DNA of 64,000 nucleotides, from the NCBI RefSeq assembly GCF_020882245.1, contig NW_026869996.1, forward strand, positions 7,800,969 through 7,864,968. Direction: 5' to 3'. The position numbers and the translations under genes were made by a program. The notes below the pieces were generated by a model, which had not been told where the DNA came from, ran no database searches, and saw nothing but the letters and a program-made list of their open reading frames with translations. Shown here in pieces: positions 49,708-63,967 of the stretch (positions are counted from its first letter, which is position 1; each line of letters starts with the position of its first letter). The stretch is from Rhopalosiphum padi. Lineage: Eukaryota > Arthropoda > Insecta > Hemiptera > Aphididae.

Positions 49708-52209
49708 ACTCAGTGTAATTTTTGATGAATAGTCTAAAAATCCATGTATTTTATGAGAAAATGGGCAAAAATCCATGTATTTTATGTAATAATGGCCAAT
49801 TATTCATGAAATTTTTGTAGAATTGTCCAAAAATCCATGAAAATTGAGAAGAATTGTCCAAAATCCATCTTTTTTATGTAAAGATGGCCGAAACCCCATG
49901 TAATTTGTGAAGAATTGTCCAAAAATCCATGTATTTTATGTAAAAATGGCCAATAATCCATGAAATTTGTTTAGAATTGTCCAAAAATCCATGTAATTTG
50001 TGAAGAATTGTCCAAAAATCCATGTATTTTATGTAAAAATGGCCAATAATCAATGAAATTTGTTTAGAATTGTCCAAAAATCCATGAAAATTGTGAAGAA
50101 TTGTCCAAAATCCATCTTTTTTATGTAAAGATGGCCGAAACCCCATGTAATTTGTGAAGAATTGTCCAAAAATCCATGTATTTTATGAGAAAATGGGCAA
50201 AAATCCATGTATTTTATGTAATAATGGCCAATTATTCATGAAATTTGTGTAGAATTGTCCAAAAATCCATGTATTTTATGTAAAAATGGCTAATTATTCA
50301 TGAAATTTGTGTAGAATTGTCAAAAAATCCATGAAAATTGTGAAGAATTGTCCAAAATCCATCTTTTTTATGTAAAGATGGCCGAAACCCCATGTAATTT
50401 GTGAAGAATTGTCCAAAAATCCATGTATTTTATGAAAAAATGGGCAAAAATCCATGTATTTTCTGTAAAAATGGCCAATAATCCATGAAATTTGTTTAGA
50501 ATTGTCCAAAATTCCATGTATCTTATGTAAAAATGGCCAAAAATTGAAGTTACTTATAAGGAATTGGTCGAAATCCCATAAAAACAGTGAAGAATTGTCT
50601 AAAAATCCATGTATCTTATGTAAAAATGGCCAAAAATCCATATCAATTATGTAAAAATGGCCAAAACCCCATGTTATTTGTGAAAAAATTGTCCAAGAAT
50701 CCATGTATTTTATGTAAAAATGGCCAATTATCCATGAAATTTGTTTAGAATTGTCCCAAAATCCATGAAAATTGTGAAGAATTGTCCAAAATCCATCTTT
50801 TATATGTAAAGATGGCCGAAACCCCATGTAATTTGTGAAGAATTGTCCAAAAATCCATGTATTTTATGAAAAAATGGGCAAAAATCCATGTATTTTCTGT
50901 AAAAATGGCCAATAATCCATGAAATTTGTTTAGAATTGTCCAAAATTCCATGTATCTTATGTAAAAATGGCCAAAAATTGAAGTTACTTATAAGGAATTG
51001 GTCGAAATCCCATAAAAACAGTGAAGAATTGTCTAAAAAATCCATGTATCTTATGTAAAAATGGCCAAAAATCCATATCAATTATGTAAAATGGCCAAAA
51101 CCCCATGTTATTTGTGAAAAAATTGTCCAAGAATCCATGTATTTTATGTAAAAATGGCCAATTATCCATGAAATTTGTTTAGAATTGTCCAAAAATCCAT
51201 GAAAATTGTGAAGAATTGTCCAAAATCCATCTTTTATATGTAAAGATGGCCGAAACCCCATGTAATTTGTGAAGAATTGACCAAAAATCCATGTATTTTA
51301 TGTAAAAATGGCCAAAATCCATATCAATTATGTAAAAATGGCCAAAACCCCATGTTATTTGTGAAGAATTGTCCGAAAATCCATATATTTTATGTAAAAA
51401 TGGCCAATAATCCATGAAATTTGTTTAGAATTGTCCAAAAATCCATGAAAATTGTGAAGAATTGTCCAAAATCCATCTTTTTATGTAAAGATGGCCGAAA
51501 CCCCATGTATCTTATGTAAAAATGGCCAAAAATCCATAAAAATTATGTAAAAATTGCCAAACCCCCATGTTATTTTTGAAGAATTGTCCAAAAATCCATG
51601 TATTTTATGTAAAAATGGCTAATTATTCATGAAATTGGTGTAGAATTGTCCAAAAATCCATGAAAATTGTGAAGAATTGTCCAACATCCATCTTTTTTTT
51701 GTAAAGATGGCCGAAACCCCATGTAATTTGTGAAGAATTGACCAAAAATCTATGTATTTTATGTAAAAATGGCCAAAAATTGAAGTTACTTATGGAGAAT
51801 TGGTCGAAATCCCATAAAAATAGTGAAGAATTGTCTAAAAATCCATGTATCTTATGTAAAAATGGCCAAAAATCCATATCAATTATGTAAAAATGGCCAA
51901 AACCCCATGTTATTTTTGAAGAATTGTCCAAAAATCCATGTATTTTATGTAAAAATGGCTAATTATTCATGAAATTGGTGTAGAATTGTCCAAAAATCAT
52001 GAAAATTGTGAAGAATTGTCCAACATCCATCTTTTTTTTGTAAAGATGGCCGAAACCCCATGTAATTTGTGAAGAATTGACCAAAAATCCATGTATTTTA
52101 TGTAAAAATGGCCAAAAATCCATATCAATTATGTAAAAATTGCCAAACCCCCATGTTATTTGTGAAGAATTGTCCAAAAATCCATGTATTTCATGTAATA
52201 ATGGCTAAA
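49708..52209. repeat. HOR unit of 2,502 bp
   Basis: The segment 49874-50146 recurs at 52376-52648 (offset 2,502 bp). It carries the 14-monomer local tandem repeat (AAGTTACTTATAAGG at 50547 and 50981, 434 bp apart) and an extra GGTGTAGAATTG / AACATCCATC block present twice (about 51.64 and 51.98 kb). Confidence 0.78.
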
Positions 52210-54127
52210 ACTCAGTGTAATTTTTGATGAATAGTCTAAAAATCCATGTATTTTATGAGAAAATGGGCAAAAATCCATGTATTTTATGTAATAATGGCCA
52301 ATTATTCATGAAATTTTTGTAGAATTGTCCAAAAATCCATGAAAATTGAGAAGAATTGTCCAAAATCCATCTTTTTTATGTAAAGATGGCCGAAACCCCA
52401 TGTAATTTGTGAAGAATTGTCCAAAAATCCATGTATTTTATGTAAAAATGGCCAATAATCCATGAAATTTGTTTAGAATTGTCCAAAAATCCATGTAATT
52501 TGTGAAGAATTGTCCAAAAATCCATGTATTTTATGTAAAAATGGCCAATAATCAATGAAATTTGTTTAGAATTGTCCAAAAATCCATGAAAATTGTGAAG
52601 AATTGTCCAAAATCCATCTTTTTTATGTAAAGATGGCCGAAACCCCATGTAATTTGTGAAGAATTGTCCAAAAATCCATGTATTTTATGAGAAAATGGGC
52701 AAAAATCCATGTATTTTATGTAATAATGGCCAATTATTCATGAAATTTGTGTAGAATTGTCCAAAAATCCATGTATTTTATGTAAAAATGGCTAATTATT
52801 CATGAAATTTGTGTAGAATTGTCAAAAAATCCATGAAAATTGTGAAGAATTGTCCAAAATCCATCTTTTTTATGTAAAGATGGCCGAAACCCCATGTAAT
52901 TTGTGAAGAATTGTCCAAAAATCCATGTATTTTATGAAAAAATGGGCAAAAATCCATGTATTTTCTGTAAAAATGGCCAATAATCCATGAAATTTGTTTA
53001 GAATTGTCCAAAATTCCATGTATCTTATGTAAAAAATGGCCAAAAATTGAAGTTACTTATAAGGAATTGGTCGAAATCCCATAAAAACAGTGAAGAATTG
53101 TCTAAAAATCCATGTATCTTATGTAAAAATGGCCAAAATCCATATCAATTATGTAAAAATGGCCAAAACCCCATGTTATTTGTGAAAAAATTGTCCAAGA
53201 ATCCATGTATTTTATGTAAAAATGGCCAATTATCCATGAATTTGTTTAGAATTGTCCAAAAATCCATGAAAATTGTGAAGAATTGTCCAAAATCCATCTT
53301 TTATATGTAAAGATGGCCGAAACCCCATGTAATTTGTGAAGAATTGTCCAAAAATCCATGTATTTTATGAAAAAATGGGCAAAAATCCATGTATTTTCTG
53401 TAAAAATGGCCAATAATCCATGAAATTTGTTTAGAATTGTCCAAAATTCCATGTATCTTATGTAAAAATGGCCAAAAATTGTAGTTACTTATAAGGAATT
53501 GGTCGAAATCCCATAAAAACAGTGAAGAATTGTCTAAAAATCCATGTATCTTATGTAAAAATGGCCAAAAATCCATATCAATTATGTAAAAAATGGCCAA
53601 AACCCCATGTTATTTGTGAAAAAATTGTCCAAGAATCCATGTATTTTATGTAAAAATGGCCAATTATCCATGAAATTTGTTTAGAATTGTCCAAAAATCC
53701 ATGAAAATTGTGAAGAATTGTCCAAAATCCATCTTTTATATGTAAAGATGGCCGAAACCCCATGTAATTTGTGAAGAATTGACCAAAAATCCATGTATTT
53801 TATGTAAAAATGGCCAAAAATCCATATCAATTATGTAAAAATGGCCAAAACCCCATGTTATTTGTGAAGAATTGTCCGAAAATCCATATATTTTATGTAA
53901 AAATGGCCAATAATCCATGAAATTTGTTTAGAATTGTCCAAAAATCCATGAAAATTGTGAAGAATTGTCCAAAATCCATCTTTTTTATGTAAAGATGGCC
54001 GAAACCCCATGTATCTTATGTAAAAATGGCCAAAAATCCATAAAAATTATGTAAAAATTGCCAAACCCCCATGTTATTTGTGAAGAATTGTCCAAAAATC
54101 CATGTATTTCATGTAATAATGGCTAAA
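52210..54127. repeat. 62-monomer HOR unit (1,918 bp)
   Basis: Near-equal in length and order to 46082-48003. It again holds the local tandem repeat, with AAGTTACTTATAAGG at 53050 and a changed copy (GTAGTTACTTATAAGG) 432 bp on. Start segment 52376-52648 recurs at 54294-54566 (offset 1,918 bp). Confidence 0.8.
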
Positions 54128-57100
54128 ACTCAGTGTAATTTTTGATGAATAGTCTAAAAATCCATGTATTTTATGAGAAAATGGGCAAAAATCCATGTAT
54201 TTTATGTAATAATGGCCAATTATTCATGAAATTTTTGTAGAATTGTCCAAAAATCCATGAAAATTGAGAAGAATTGTCCAAAATCCATCTTTTTTATGTA
54301 AAGATGGCCGAAACCCCATGTAATTTGTGAAGAATTGTCCAAAAATCCATGTATTTTATGTAAAAATGGCCAATAATCCATGAAATTTGTTTAGAATTGT
54401 CCAAAAATCCATGTAATTTGTGAAGAATTGTCCAAAAATCCATGTATTTTATGTAAAAATGGCCAATAATCAATGAAATTTGTTTAGAATTGTCCAAAAA
54501 TCCATGAAAATTGTGAAGAATTGTCCAAAATCCATCTTTTTTATGTAAAGATGGCCGAAACCCCATGTAATTTGTGAAGAATTGTCCAAAAATCCATGTA
54601 TTTTATGAGAAAATGGGCAAAAATCCATGTATTTTATGTAATAATGGCCAAAACCCCATGTTATTTGTGAAGAATTGTCCTAAAATCCATGTATTTTATG
54701 TAAAAATGGCCAATTATCCATGAAATTTGTTTAGAATTGTCAAAAAATCCATGAAAATTGTGAAGAATTGTCCAAAATCCATCTTTTATATGTAATGATG
54801 GCCGAAACCCCATGTAATTTGTGAAGAATTGTCCAAAAATCCATGTATTTTATGTAAAAATGGCCAATAATCCATGAAATTTGTTTAGAATTGTCCAAAA
54901 ATCCATGAAAATTGTGAAGAATTGTCCAAAATCCATCTTTTTTATGTAAAGATGGCCGAAACCCCATGTAATTTGTGAAGAATTGTCCAAAAATCCATGT
55001 ATTTTATGAGAAAATGGGCAAAAATCCATGTATTTTATGTAATAATGGCCAATTATTCATGAAATTTTTGTAGAATTGTCCAAAAATCCATGAAAATTGA
55101 GAAGAATTGTCCAAAATCCATCTTTTTTATGTAAAGATGGCCGAAACCCCCATGTAATTTGTGAAGAATTGTCCAAAAATCCATGTATTTTATGTAAAAA
55201 TGGCCAATAATCCATGAAATTTGTTTAGAATTGTCCAAAAATCCATGTAATTTGTGAAGAATTGTCCAAAAATCCATGTATTTTATGTAAAAATGGCCAA
55301 TAATCAATGAAATTTGTTTAGAATTGTCCAAAAATCCATGAAAATTGTGAAGAATTGTCCAAAATCCATCTTTTTTATGTAAAGATGGCCGAAACCCCAT
55401 GTAATTTGTGAAGAATTGTCCAAAAATCCATGTATTTTATGTAAAAATGGCCAATAATCCATGAAATTTGTTTAGAATTGTCCAAAAATCCATGAAAATT
55501 GTGAAGAATTGTCCAAAATCCATCTTTTTTATGTAAAGATGGCCGAAACCCCATGTATCTTATGTAAAAATGGCCAAAAATCCATAAAAATTATGTAAAA
55601 ATTGCCAAACCCCCATGTTATTTGTGAAGAATTGTCCGAAAATCCATGTATTTCATGTAATAATGGCCAATTATTCATGAAATTTGTGTAGAATTGTCCA
55701 AAAATCCATGTATTTTATGTAAAAATGGCTAATTATTCATGAAATTTGTGTAGAATTGTCCAAAAATCCATGAAAATTGTGAAGAATTGTCCAAAATCCA
55801 TCTTTTTTATGTAAAGATGGCCGAAACCCCCATGTAATTTGTGAAGAATTGACCAAAAATCCATGTATTTTATGTAAAAATGGCCAAAAATCCATATCAA
55901 TTATGTAAAAATGGCCAAAACCCCATGTTATTTGTGAAGAATTGTCCTAAAATCCATGTATTTTATGTAAAAATGGCCAATTATCCATGAAATTTGTTTA
56001 GAATTGTCAAAAAATCCATGAAAATTGTGAAGAATTGTCCAAAATCCATCTTTTATATGTAATGATGGCCGAAACCCCATGTAATTTGTGAAGAATTGTC
56101 CAAAAATCCATGTATTTTATGTAAAAATGGCCAATAATCCATGAAATTTGTTTAGAATTGTCCAAAAATCCATGAAAATTGTGAAGAATTGTCCAAAATC
56201 CATCTTTTTTATGTAAAGATGGCCGAAACCCCATGTAATTTGTGAAGAATTGTCCAAAAATCCATGTATTTTATGTAAAAATGGCCAATAATCCATGAAA
56301 TTTGTTTAGAATTGTCCAAAAATCCATGTAATTTGTGAAGAATTGTCCAAAAAATCCATGTATTTTATGTAAAAATGGCCAATAATCAATGAAATTTGTT
56401 TAGAATTGTCCAAAAATCCATGATAATTGTGAAGAATTGTCCAAAATCCATCTTTTTTATGTAAAGATGGCCGAAACCCCATGTAATTTGTGAAGAATTG
56501 TCCAAAAATCCATGTATTTTATGAGAAAATGGGCAAAAATCCATGTATTTTATGTAATAATGGCCAATTATTCATGAAATTTGTGTAGAATTGTCAAAAA
56601 ATCCATGAAAATTGTGAAGAATTGTCCAAAATCCATCTTTTTTATGTAAAGATGGCCGAAACCCCATGTAATTTGTGAAGAATTGTCCAAAAATCCATGT
56701 ATTTTATGAAAAAATGGGCAAAAAATCCATGTATTTTCTGTAAAAATGGCCAAAAATTGAAGTTACTTATAAGGAATTGGTCGAAATCCCATAAAAACAG
56801 TGAAGAATTGTCTAAAAATCCATGTATCTTATGTAAAAATGGCCAAAAATCCATATCAATTATGTAAAAATGGCCAAAACCCCATGTTATTTGTGAAAAA
56901 ATTGTCCAAGAATCCATGTATTTTATGTAAAAATGGCCAAAATTTAAAGTTACTTATGTAGAATTGGTCGAAATCCCATAAAAATAGTGAAGAATTGTCT
57001 AAAAATCCATGTATTTTATGTAATTATGGCCGAAACCCCATGTAATTTGTGAAGAATTGTCCGAAAATCCATGTATTTTATGTAAAAATGGCCAATAATC

Positions 57101-60100
57101 CATGAAATTTGTTTAGAATTGTCCAAAATTCCATGTATCTTATGTAAAAATGGCCGAAACCCCATGTAATTTGTGAAGAATTGACCAAAAATCCATGTAT
57201 TTTATGTAAAAATGGCCAAAATCCATCTTTTTTATGTAAAGATGGCCGAAACCCCATGTAATTTGTGAAGAATTGACCAAAAATCTATGTATTTTATGTA
57301 AAAATGCCAAAAATTGAAGTTACTTATGGAGAATTGGTCGAAATCCCATAAAAATAGTGAAGAATTGTCCAAAATCCATGTATTTTTCTGTAAAAATGGC
57401 CAATAAGCCATGAAATTTGTTTAGAATTGTCCAAAATTCCATGTATCTTATGTAAAAATGGCCAAAAATCCATATCAATTATGTAAAAATGGCCAAAACC
57501 CCATGTAACTTGTGAAGAATTGTCCAAAATCCATGTATTTTCTGTAAAAATGGACAATAAGCCATGAAATTTGTTTAGAATTGTCCAAAATTCCATGTAT
57601 CTTATGTAAAAATGGCCAAAAATTGAAGTTACTTATGGAGAATTGGTCGAAATCCCATAAAAATAGTGAAGAATTGTCTAAAAATCCATGTATCTTATGT
57701 AAAAATGGCCAAAAATCCATATCAATTATGTAAAAATGGCCAAAACCCCATGTAATTTGTGAAGAATTGTCCAAAAATCCATGTATTTTATGTAAAAATG
57801 GCCAATAATCAATGAAATTTGTTTAGAATTGTCCAAAAATCCATGTAATTTGTGAAGAATTGTCCAAAAATCCATGTATTTTATGTAAAAATGGCCAATA
57901 ATCAATGAAATTTGTTTAGAATTGTCCAAAAAATCCATGAAAATTGTGAAGAATTGTCCAAAATCCATCTTTTTTATGTAAAGATGGCCGAAACCCCATG
58001 TAATTTGTGAAGAATTGTCCAAAAAATCCATGTATTTTATGAGAAAATGGGCAAAAATCCATGTATTTTATGTAATAATGGCCAATTATTCATGAAATTT
58101 GTGTAGAATTGTCCAAAAATCCATGTATTTTATGTAAAAATGGCTAATTATTCATGAAATTTGTGTAGAATTGTCCAAAAATCCATGAAAATTGTGAAGA
58201 ATTGTCCAAAATCCATCTTTTTTATGTAAAGATGGCCGAAACCCCATGTAATTTGTGAAGAATTGACCAAAAATCCATGTATTTTATGTAAAAATGGCCA
58301 AAAATCCATATCAATTATGTAAAAAATGGCCAAAACCCCATGTTATTTGTGAAGAATTGTCCGAAAATCCATGTATTTTATGTAAAAATGGCCAATTATC
58401 CATGAAATTTGTTTAGAATTGTCAAAAAATCCATGAAAATTGTGAAGAATTGTCCAAAATCCATCTTTTATATGTAATGATGGCCGAAACCCCATGTAAT
58501 TTGTGAAGAATTGTCCAAAAATCCATGTATTTTATGTAAAAAATGGCCAATAATCCATGAAATTTGTTTAGAATTGTCCAAAAATCCATGTATTTTATGT
58601 AAAAATGGCCAATAATCAATGAAATTTGTTTAGAATTGTCCAAAAATCCATGAAAATTGTGAAGAATTGTCCAAAATCCATCTTTTTTATGTAAAGATGG
58701 CCGAAACCCCATGTAATTTGTGAAGAATTGTCCAAAAATCCATGTATTTTATGAGAAAATGGGCAAAAATCCATGTATTTTATGTAATAATGGCCAATTA
58801 TTCATGAAATTTGTGTAGAATTGTCCAAAAATCCATGTATTTTATGTAAAAATGGCTAATTATTCATGAAATTTGTGTAGAATTGTCCAAAAATCCATGA
58901 AAATTGTGAAGAATTGTCCAAAATCCATCTTTTTTATGTAAAGATGGCCGAAACCCCATGTAATTTGTGAAGAATTGTCCAAAAATCCATGTATTTTATG
59001 AGAAAATGGGCAAAAATCCATGTATTTTCTGTAAAAATGGCCAATAATCCATGAAATTTGTTTAGAATTGTCCAAAATTCCATGTATCTTATGTAAAAAT
59101 GGCCAAAAATTGAAGTTACTTATAAGGAATTGGTCGAAATCCCATAAAAACAGTGAAGAATTGTCTAAAAATCCATGTATCTTATGTAAAAATGGCCAAA
59201 AATCCATATCAATTATGTAAAAATGGCCAAAACCCCATGTTATTTGTGAAAAAATTGTCCAAGAATCCATGTATTTTATGTAAAAATGGCCAATTATCCA
59301 TGAAATTTGTTTAGAATTGTCCAAAAATCCATGAAAATTGTGAAGAATTGTCCAAAATCCATCTTTTATATGTAAAGATGGCCGAAACCCCATGTAATTT
59401 GTGAAGAATTGACCAAAAATCCATGTATTTTATGTAAAAATGGCCAAAATCCATCTTTTTTATGTAAAGATGGCCGAAACCCCATGTAATTTGTGAAGAA
59501 TTGACCAAAAATCTATGTATTTTATGTAAAAATGGCCAAAAATTGAAGTTACTTATGGAGAATTGGTCGAAATCCCATAAAAATAGTGAAGAATTGTCTA
59601 AAAATCCATGTATCTTATGTAAAAATGGCCAAAAATCCATATCAATTATGTAAAAATGGCCAAAACCCCATGTTATTTTTGAAGAATTGTCCAAAAATCC
59701 ATGTATTTTATGTAAAAATGGCTAATTATTCATGAAATTGGTGTAGAATTGTCCAAAAATCCATGAAAATTGTGAAGAATTGTCCAACATCCATCTTTTT
59801 TTTGTAAAGATGGCCGAAACCCCATGTAATTTGTGAAGAATTGACCAAAAATCCATGTATTTTATGTAAAAATGGCCAAAAATCCATATCAATTATGTAA
59901 AAATGGCCAAAACCCCATGTTATTTGTGAAGAATTGTCCGAAAATCCATATATTTTATGTAAAAATGGCCAATAATCCATGAAATTTGTTTAGAATTGTC
60001 CAAAAAATCCATGAAAATTGTGAAGAATTGTCCAAAATCCATCTTTTTTATGTAAAGATGGCCGAAACCCCATGTATCTTATGTAAAAATGGCCAAAAAT

Positions 60101-60190
60101 CCATAAAAATTATGTAAAAATTGCCAAACCCCCATGTTATTTGTGAAGAATTGTCCAAAAATCCATGTATTTCATGTAATAATGGCTAAA
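54128..60190. repeat. Mosaic block with a 1,267-bp repeat, no ACTCAGTG anchor for 6.06 kb
   Basis: TTGTCCTAAAATCCATG occurs at about 54.68 and 55.94 kb, 1,267 bp apart, each followed by TTGTCAAAAAATCC and TATATGTAATGATGGCC. A looser relative follows near 58.4 kb. At 56.94-57.6 kb the block holds AAATTTAAAGTTAC and two CCAATAAGCC / ACAATAAGCC monomers about 150 bp apart. From 58.86 kb the order is that of 44.97 and 50.29 kb. It ends in the usual AACATCCATC to ACTCAGTG sequence at 60191. Confidence 0.72.
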
Positions 60191-61458
60191 ACTCAGTGTA
60201 ATTTTTGATGAATAGTCTAAAAATCCATGTATTTTATGAGAAAATGGGCAAAAATCCATGTATTTTATGTAATAATGGCCAATTATTCATGAAATTTTTG
60301 TAGAATTGTCCAAAAATCCATGAAAATTGAGAAGAATTGTCCAAAATCCATCTTTTTTATGTAAAGATGGCCGAAACCCTATGTAATTTGTGAAGAATTG
60401 TCCAAAAATCCATGTAATTTGTGAAGAATTGTCCAAAAATCCATGTATCTTATGTAAAAATGGCCAAAAATCCATATCAATTATGTAAAAATGGATAAAA
60501 CCCCATGTTATTTGTGAAGAATTGTCCAAAAATCTATGTATTTTATGTAAAAATGGCCGAAACCCCATGTAATTTGTGAAGAATTGTCCAAAAATCCATG
60601 AAAATTGTGAAGAATTGTCCAAAATCCATGTATTTTCTGTAAAAATGGCCAATAATCCTTGAAATTTGTTTAGAATTGTCCAAAAATCCATGAAAATTGT
60701 GAAGAATTGTCCAAAAATCCATGTATTTTCTGTAAAAATGGCCAATAATCCATGAAATTTGTTTAGAATTGTCCATAATTCCATGTATCTTATGTAAAAA
60801 TGGCCAAAAATTGAAGTTACTTATGTAGAATTGGTCGAAATCCCATAAAAATAGTGAAGAATTGTCTAAAAATCCATGTATTTTATGTAATAATGGCCGA
60901 AACCCCATGTAATTTGTGAAGAATTGTCTAAAAATCCATGTATTTTCTGTAAAAATGGCCAATAATCCTTGAAATTTGTTTAGAATTGTCCAAAAATCCA
61001 TGAAAATTGTGAAGAATTGTCCAAAAATCCATGTATTTTCTGTAAAAATGGCCAATAATCCATGAAATTTGTTTAGAATTGTCCATAATTCCATGTATCT
61101 TATGTAAAAATGGCCAAAAATTGAAGTTACTTATGGAGAATTGGTCGAAATCCCATAAAAATAGTGAAGAATTGTCTAAAAATCCATGTATCTTATGTAA
61201 AAATGGCCAAAAATCCATATCAATTATGTAAAAATGGCCAAAACCCCATGTTATTTGTGAGGAATTGTCCAAAAATCCATGTATTTTATGTAAAAATGGC
61301 CAATTATCCATGAAATTTGTTTAGAATTGTCCAAAAATCCATGAAAATTGTGAAGAATTGTCCAAAATCCATCTTTTATATGTAATGATGGCCGAAACCA
61401 CATGTAATTTGTGAAGAATTGTCCAAAAATCCATGTATTTCATGTAATAATGGCTAAA
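60191..61458. repeat. 41-monomer-scale HOR, terminal series, copy 1 (1,268 bp)
   Basis: Anchor to anchor. It introduces markers of the terminal series: AATCCTTGAAATTTG, GTCCATAATTCCATG, GTGAGGAATTGTCC and GAAACCACATG (61394). An internal doubling of the AATCCTTG / GTCCATAATTCC segment (about 60.65 and 60.96 kb) is seen only in this copy. Confidence 0.8.
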
Positions 61459-62729
61459 ACTCAGTGTAATTTTTGATGAATAGTCTAAAAATCCATGTAT
61501 TTTATGAGAAAATGGGCAAAAATCCATGTATTTTATGTAATAATGGCCAATTATTCATGAAATTTTTGTAGAATTGTCCAAAAATCCATGAAAATTGAGA
61601 AGAATTGTCCAAAATCCATCTTTTTTATGTAAAGATGGCCGAAACCCCATGTAATTTGTGAAGAATTGTCCAAAAATCCATGTAATTTGTGAAGAATTGT
61701 CCAAAAATCCATGTATCTTATGTAAAAATGGCCAAAAATCCATATCAATTATGTAAAAATGGATAAAACCCCATGTTATTTGTGAAGAATTGTCCAAAAA
61801 TCTATGAAAATTGTGAAGAATTGTCCAAAATCCATCTTTTTTATGTAAAGATGGCCGAAACCCCATGTATCTTATGTAAAAATGGCCAAAAATCCATAAA
61901 AATTATGTAAAAATTGCCAAACCCCCATGTTATTTGTGAAGAATTGTCCAAAAATCCATGTATCTTATGTAAAAATGGCCAAAAATCCATATCAATTATG
62001 TAAAAATGGATAAAACCCCATGTTATTTGTGAAGAATTGTCCAAAAAATCTATGTATTTTATGTAAAAATGGCCAAAAATTGAAGTTACTTATGTAGAAT
62101 TGGTCGAAATCCCATAAAAATAGTGAAGAATTGTCTAAAAAATCCATGTATTTTATGTAATAATGGCCGAAACCCCATGTAATTTGTGAAGAATTGTCCA
62201 AAAATCCATGTATTTTCTGTAAAAATGGCCAATAATCCTTGAAATTTGTTTAGAATTGTCCAAAAATCCATGAAAATTGTGAAGAATTGTCCAAAAATCC
62301 ATGTATTTTCTGTAAAAATGGCCAATAATCCATGAAATTTGTTTAGAATTGTCCATAATTCCATGTATCTTATGTAAAAATGGCCAAAAATTGAAGTTAC
62401 TTATGGAGAATTGGTCGAAATCCCATAAAAATAGTGAAGAATTGTCTAAAAATCCATGTATCTTATGTAAAAATGGCCAAAAATCCATATCAATTATGTA
62501 AAAATGGCCAAAACCCCATGTTATTTGTGAGGAATTGTCCAAAAATCCATGTATTTTATGTAAAAATGGCCAATTATCCATGAAATTTGTTTAGAATTGT
62601 CCAAAAAATCCATGAAAATTGTGAAGAATTGTCCAAAATCCATCTTTTATATGTAATGATGGCCGAAACCACATGTAATTTGTGAAGAATTGTCCAAAAA
62701 TCCATGTATTTCATGTAATAATGGCTAAA
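61459..62729. repeat. 41-monomer HOR, terminal series, copy 2 (1,271 bp)
   Basis: Exactly 41 x 31 bp between anchors, with GAAACCACATG at 61394 and 62665 also 1,271 bp apart. It contains an extra block with CCATAAAAATTATG and GCCAAACCCCCATG (about 61.87-61.93 kb) not found at that place in the next copy. Confidence 0.83.
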
Positions 62730-63967
62730 ACTCAGTGTAATTTTTGATGAATAGTCTAAAAATCCATGTATTTTATGAGAAAATGGGCAAAAAATCCATG
62801 TATTTTATGTAATAATGGCCAATTATTCATGAAATTTTTGTAGAATTGTCCAAAAATCCATGAAAATTGAGAAGAATTGTCCAAAATCCATCTTTTTTAT
62901 GTAAAGATGGCCGAAACCCCATGTAATTTGTGAAGAATTGTCCAAAAATCCATGTAATTTGTGAAGAATTGTCCAAAAATCCATGTATCTTATGTAAAAA
63001 TGGCCAAAAATCCATATCAATTATGTAAAAATGGATAAAACCCCATGTTATTTGTGAAGAATTGTCCAAAAATCTATGTATTTTATGTAAAAATGGCCAA
63101 AAATTGAAGTTACTTATGTAGAATTGGTCGAAATCCCATAAAAATAGTGAAGAATTGTCTAAAAATCCATGTATTTTATGTAATAATGGCCGAAACCCCA
63201 TGTAATTTGTGAAGAATTGTCCAAAAATCCATGTATTTTCTGTAAAAATGGCCAATAATCCTTGAAATTTGTTTAGAATTGTCCAAAAATCCATGAAAAT
63301 TGTGAAGAATTGTCCAAAAATCCATGTATTTTCTGTAAAAATGGCCAATAATCCATGAAATTTGTTTAGAATTGTCCATAATTCCATGTATCTTATGTAA
63401 AAATGGCCAAAAATTGAAGTTACTTATGGAGAATTGGTCGAAATCCCATAAAAATAGTGAAGAATTGTCTAAAAATCCATGTATCTTATGTAAAAATGGC
63501 CAAAAATCCATATCAATTATGTAAAAATGGCCAAAACCCCATGTTATTTGTGAGGAATTGTCCAAAAATCCATGTATTTTATGTAAAAATGGCCAATTAT
63601 CCATGAAATTTGTTTAGAATTGTCCAAAAATCCATGAAAATTGTGAAGAATTGTCCAAAATCCATCTTTTATATGTAATGATGGCCGAAACCACATGTAA
63701 TTTGTGAAGAATTGTCCAAAAATCCATGTATTTTATGTAAAAATGGCCAATAATCCATGAAATTTGTTTAGAATTGTCCAAAAATCCATGAAAATTGTGA
63801 AGAATTGTCCAAAATCCATCTTTTTTATGTAAAGATGGCCGAAACCCCATGTATCTTATGTAAAAATGGCCAAAAATCCATAAAAATTATGTAAAAATTG
63901 CCAAACCCCCATGTTATTTGTGAAGAATTGTCCAAAAATCCATGTATTTCATGTAATAATGGCTAAA
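62730..63967. repeat. 40-monomer HOR, terminal series, copy 3 (1,238 bp)
   Basis: GAAACCACATG comes after 1,022 bp (33 monomers) because about eight monomers are missing. About seven other monomers are then present before the next ACTCAGTG at 63968, so the total is nearly restored. Segment 63176-63604 matches 62153-62581 closely. A fourth unit starts at 63968 and leaves the window. Confidence 0.8.
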
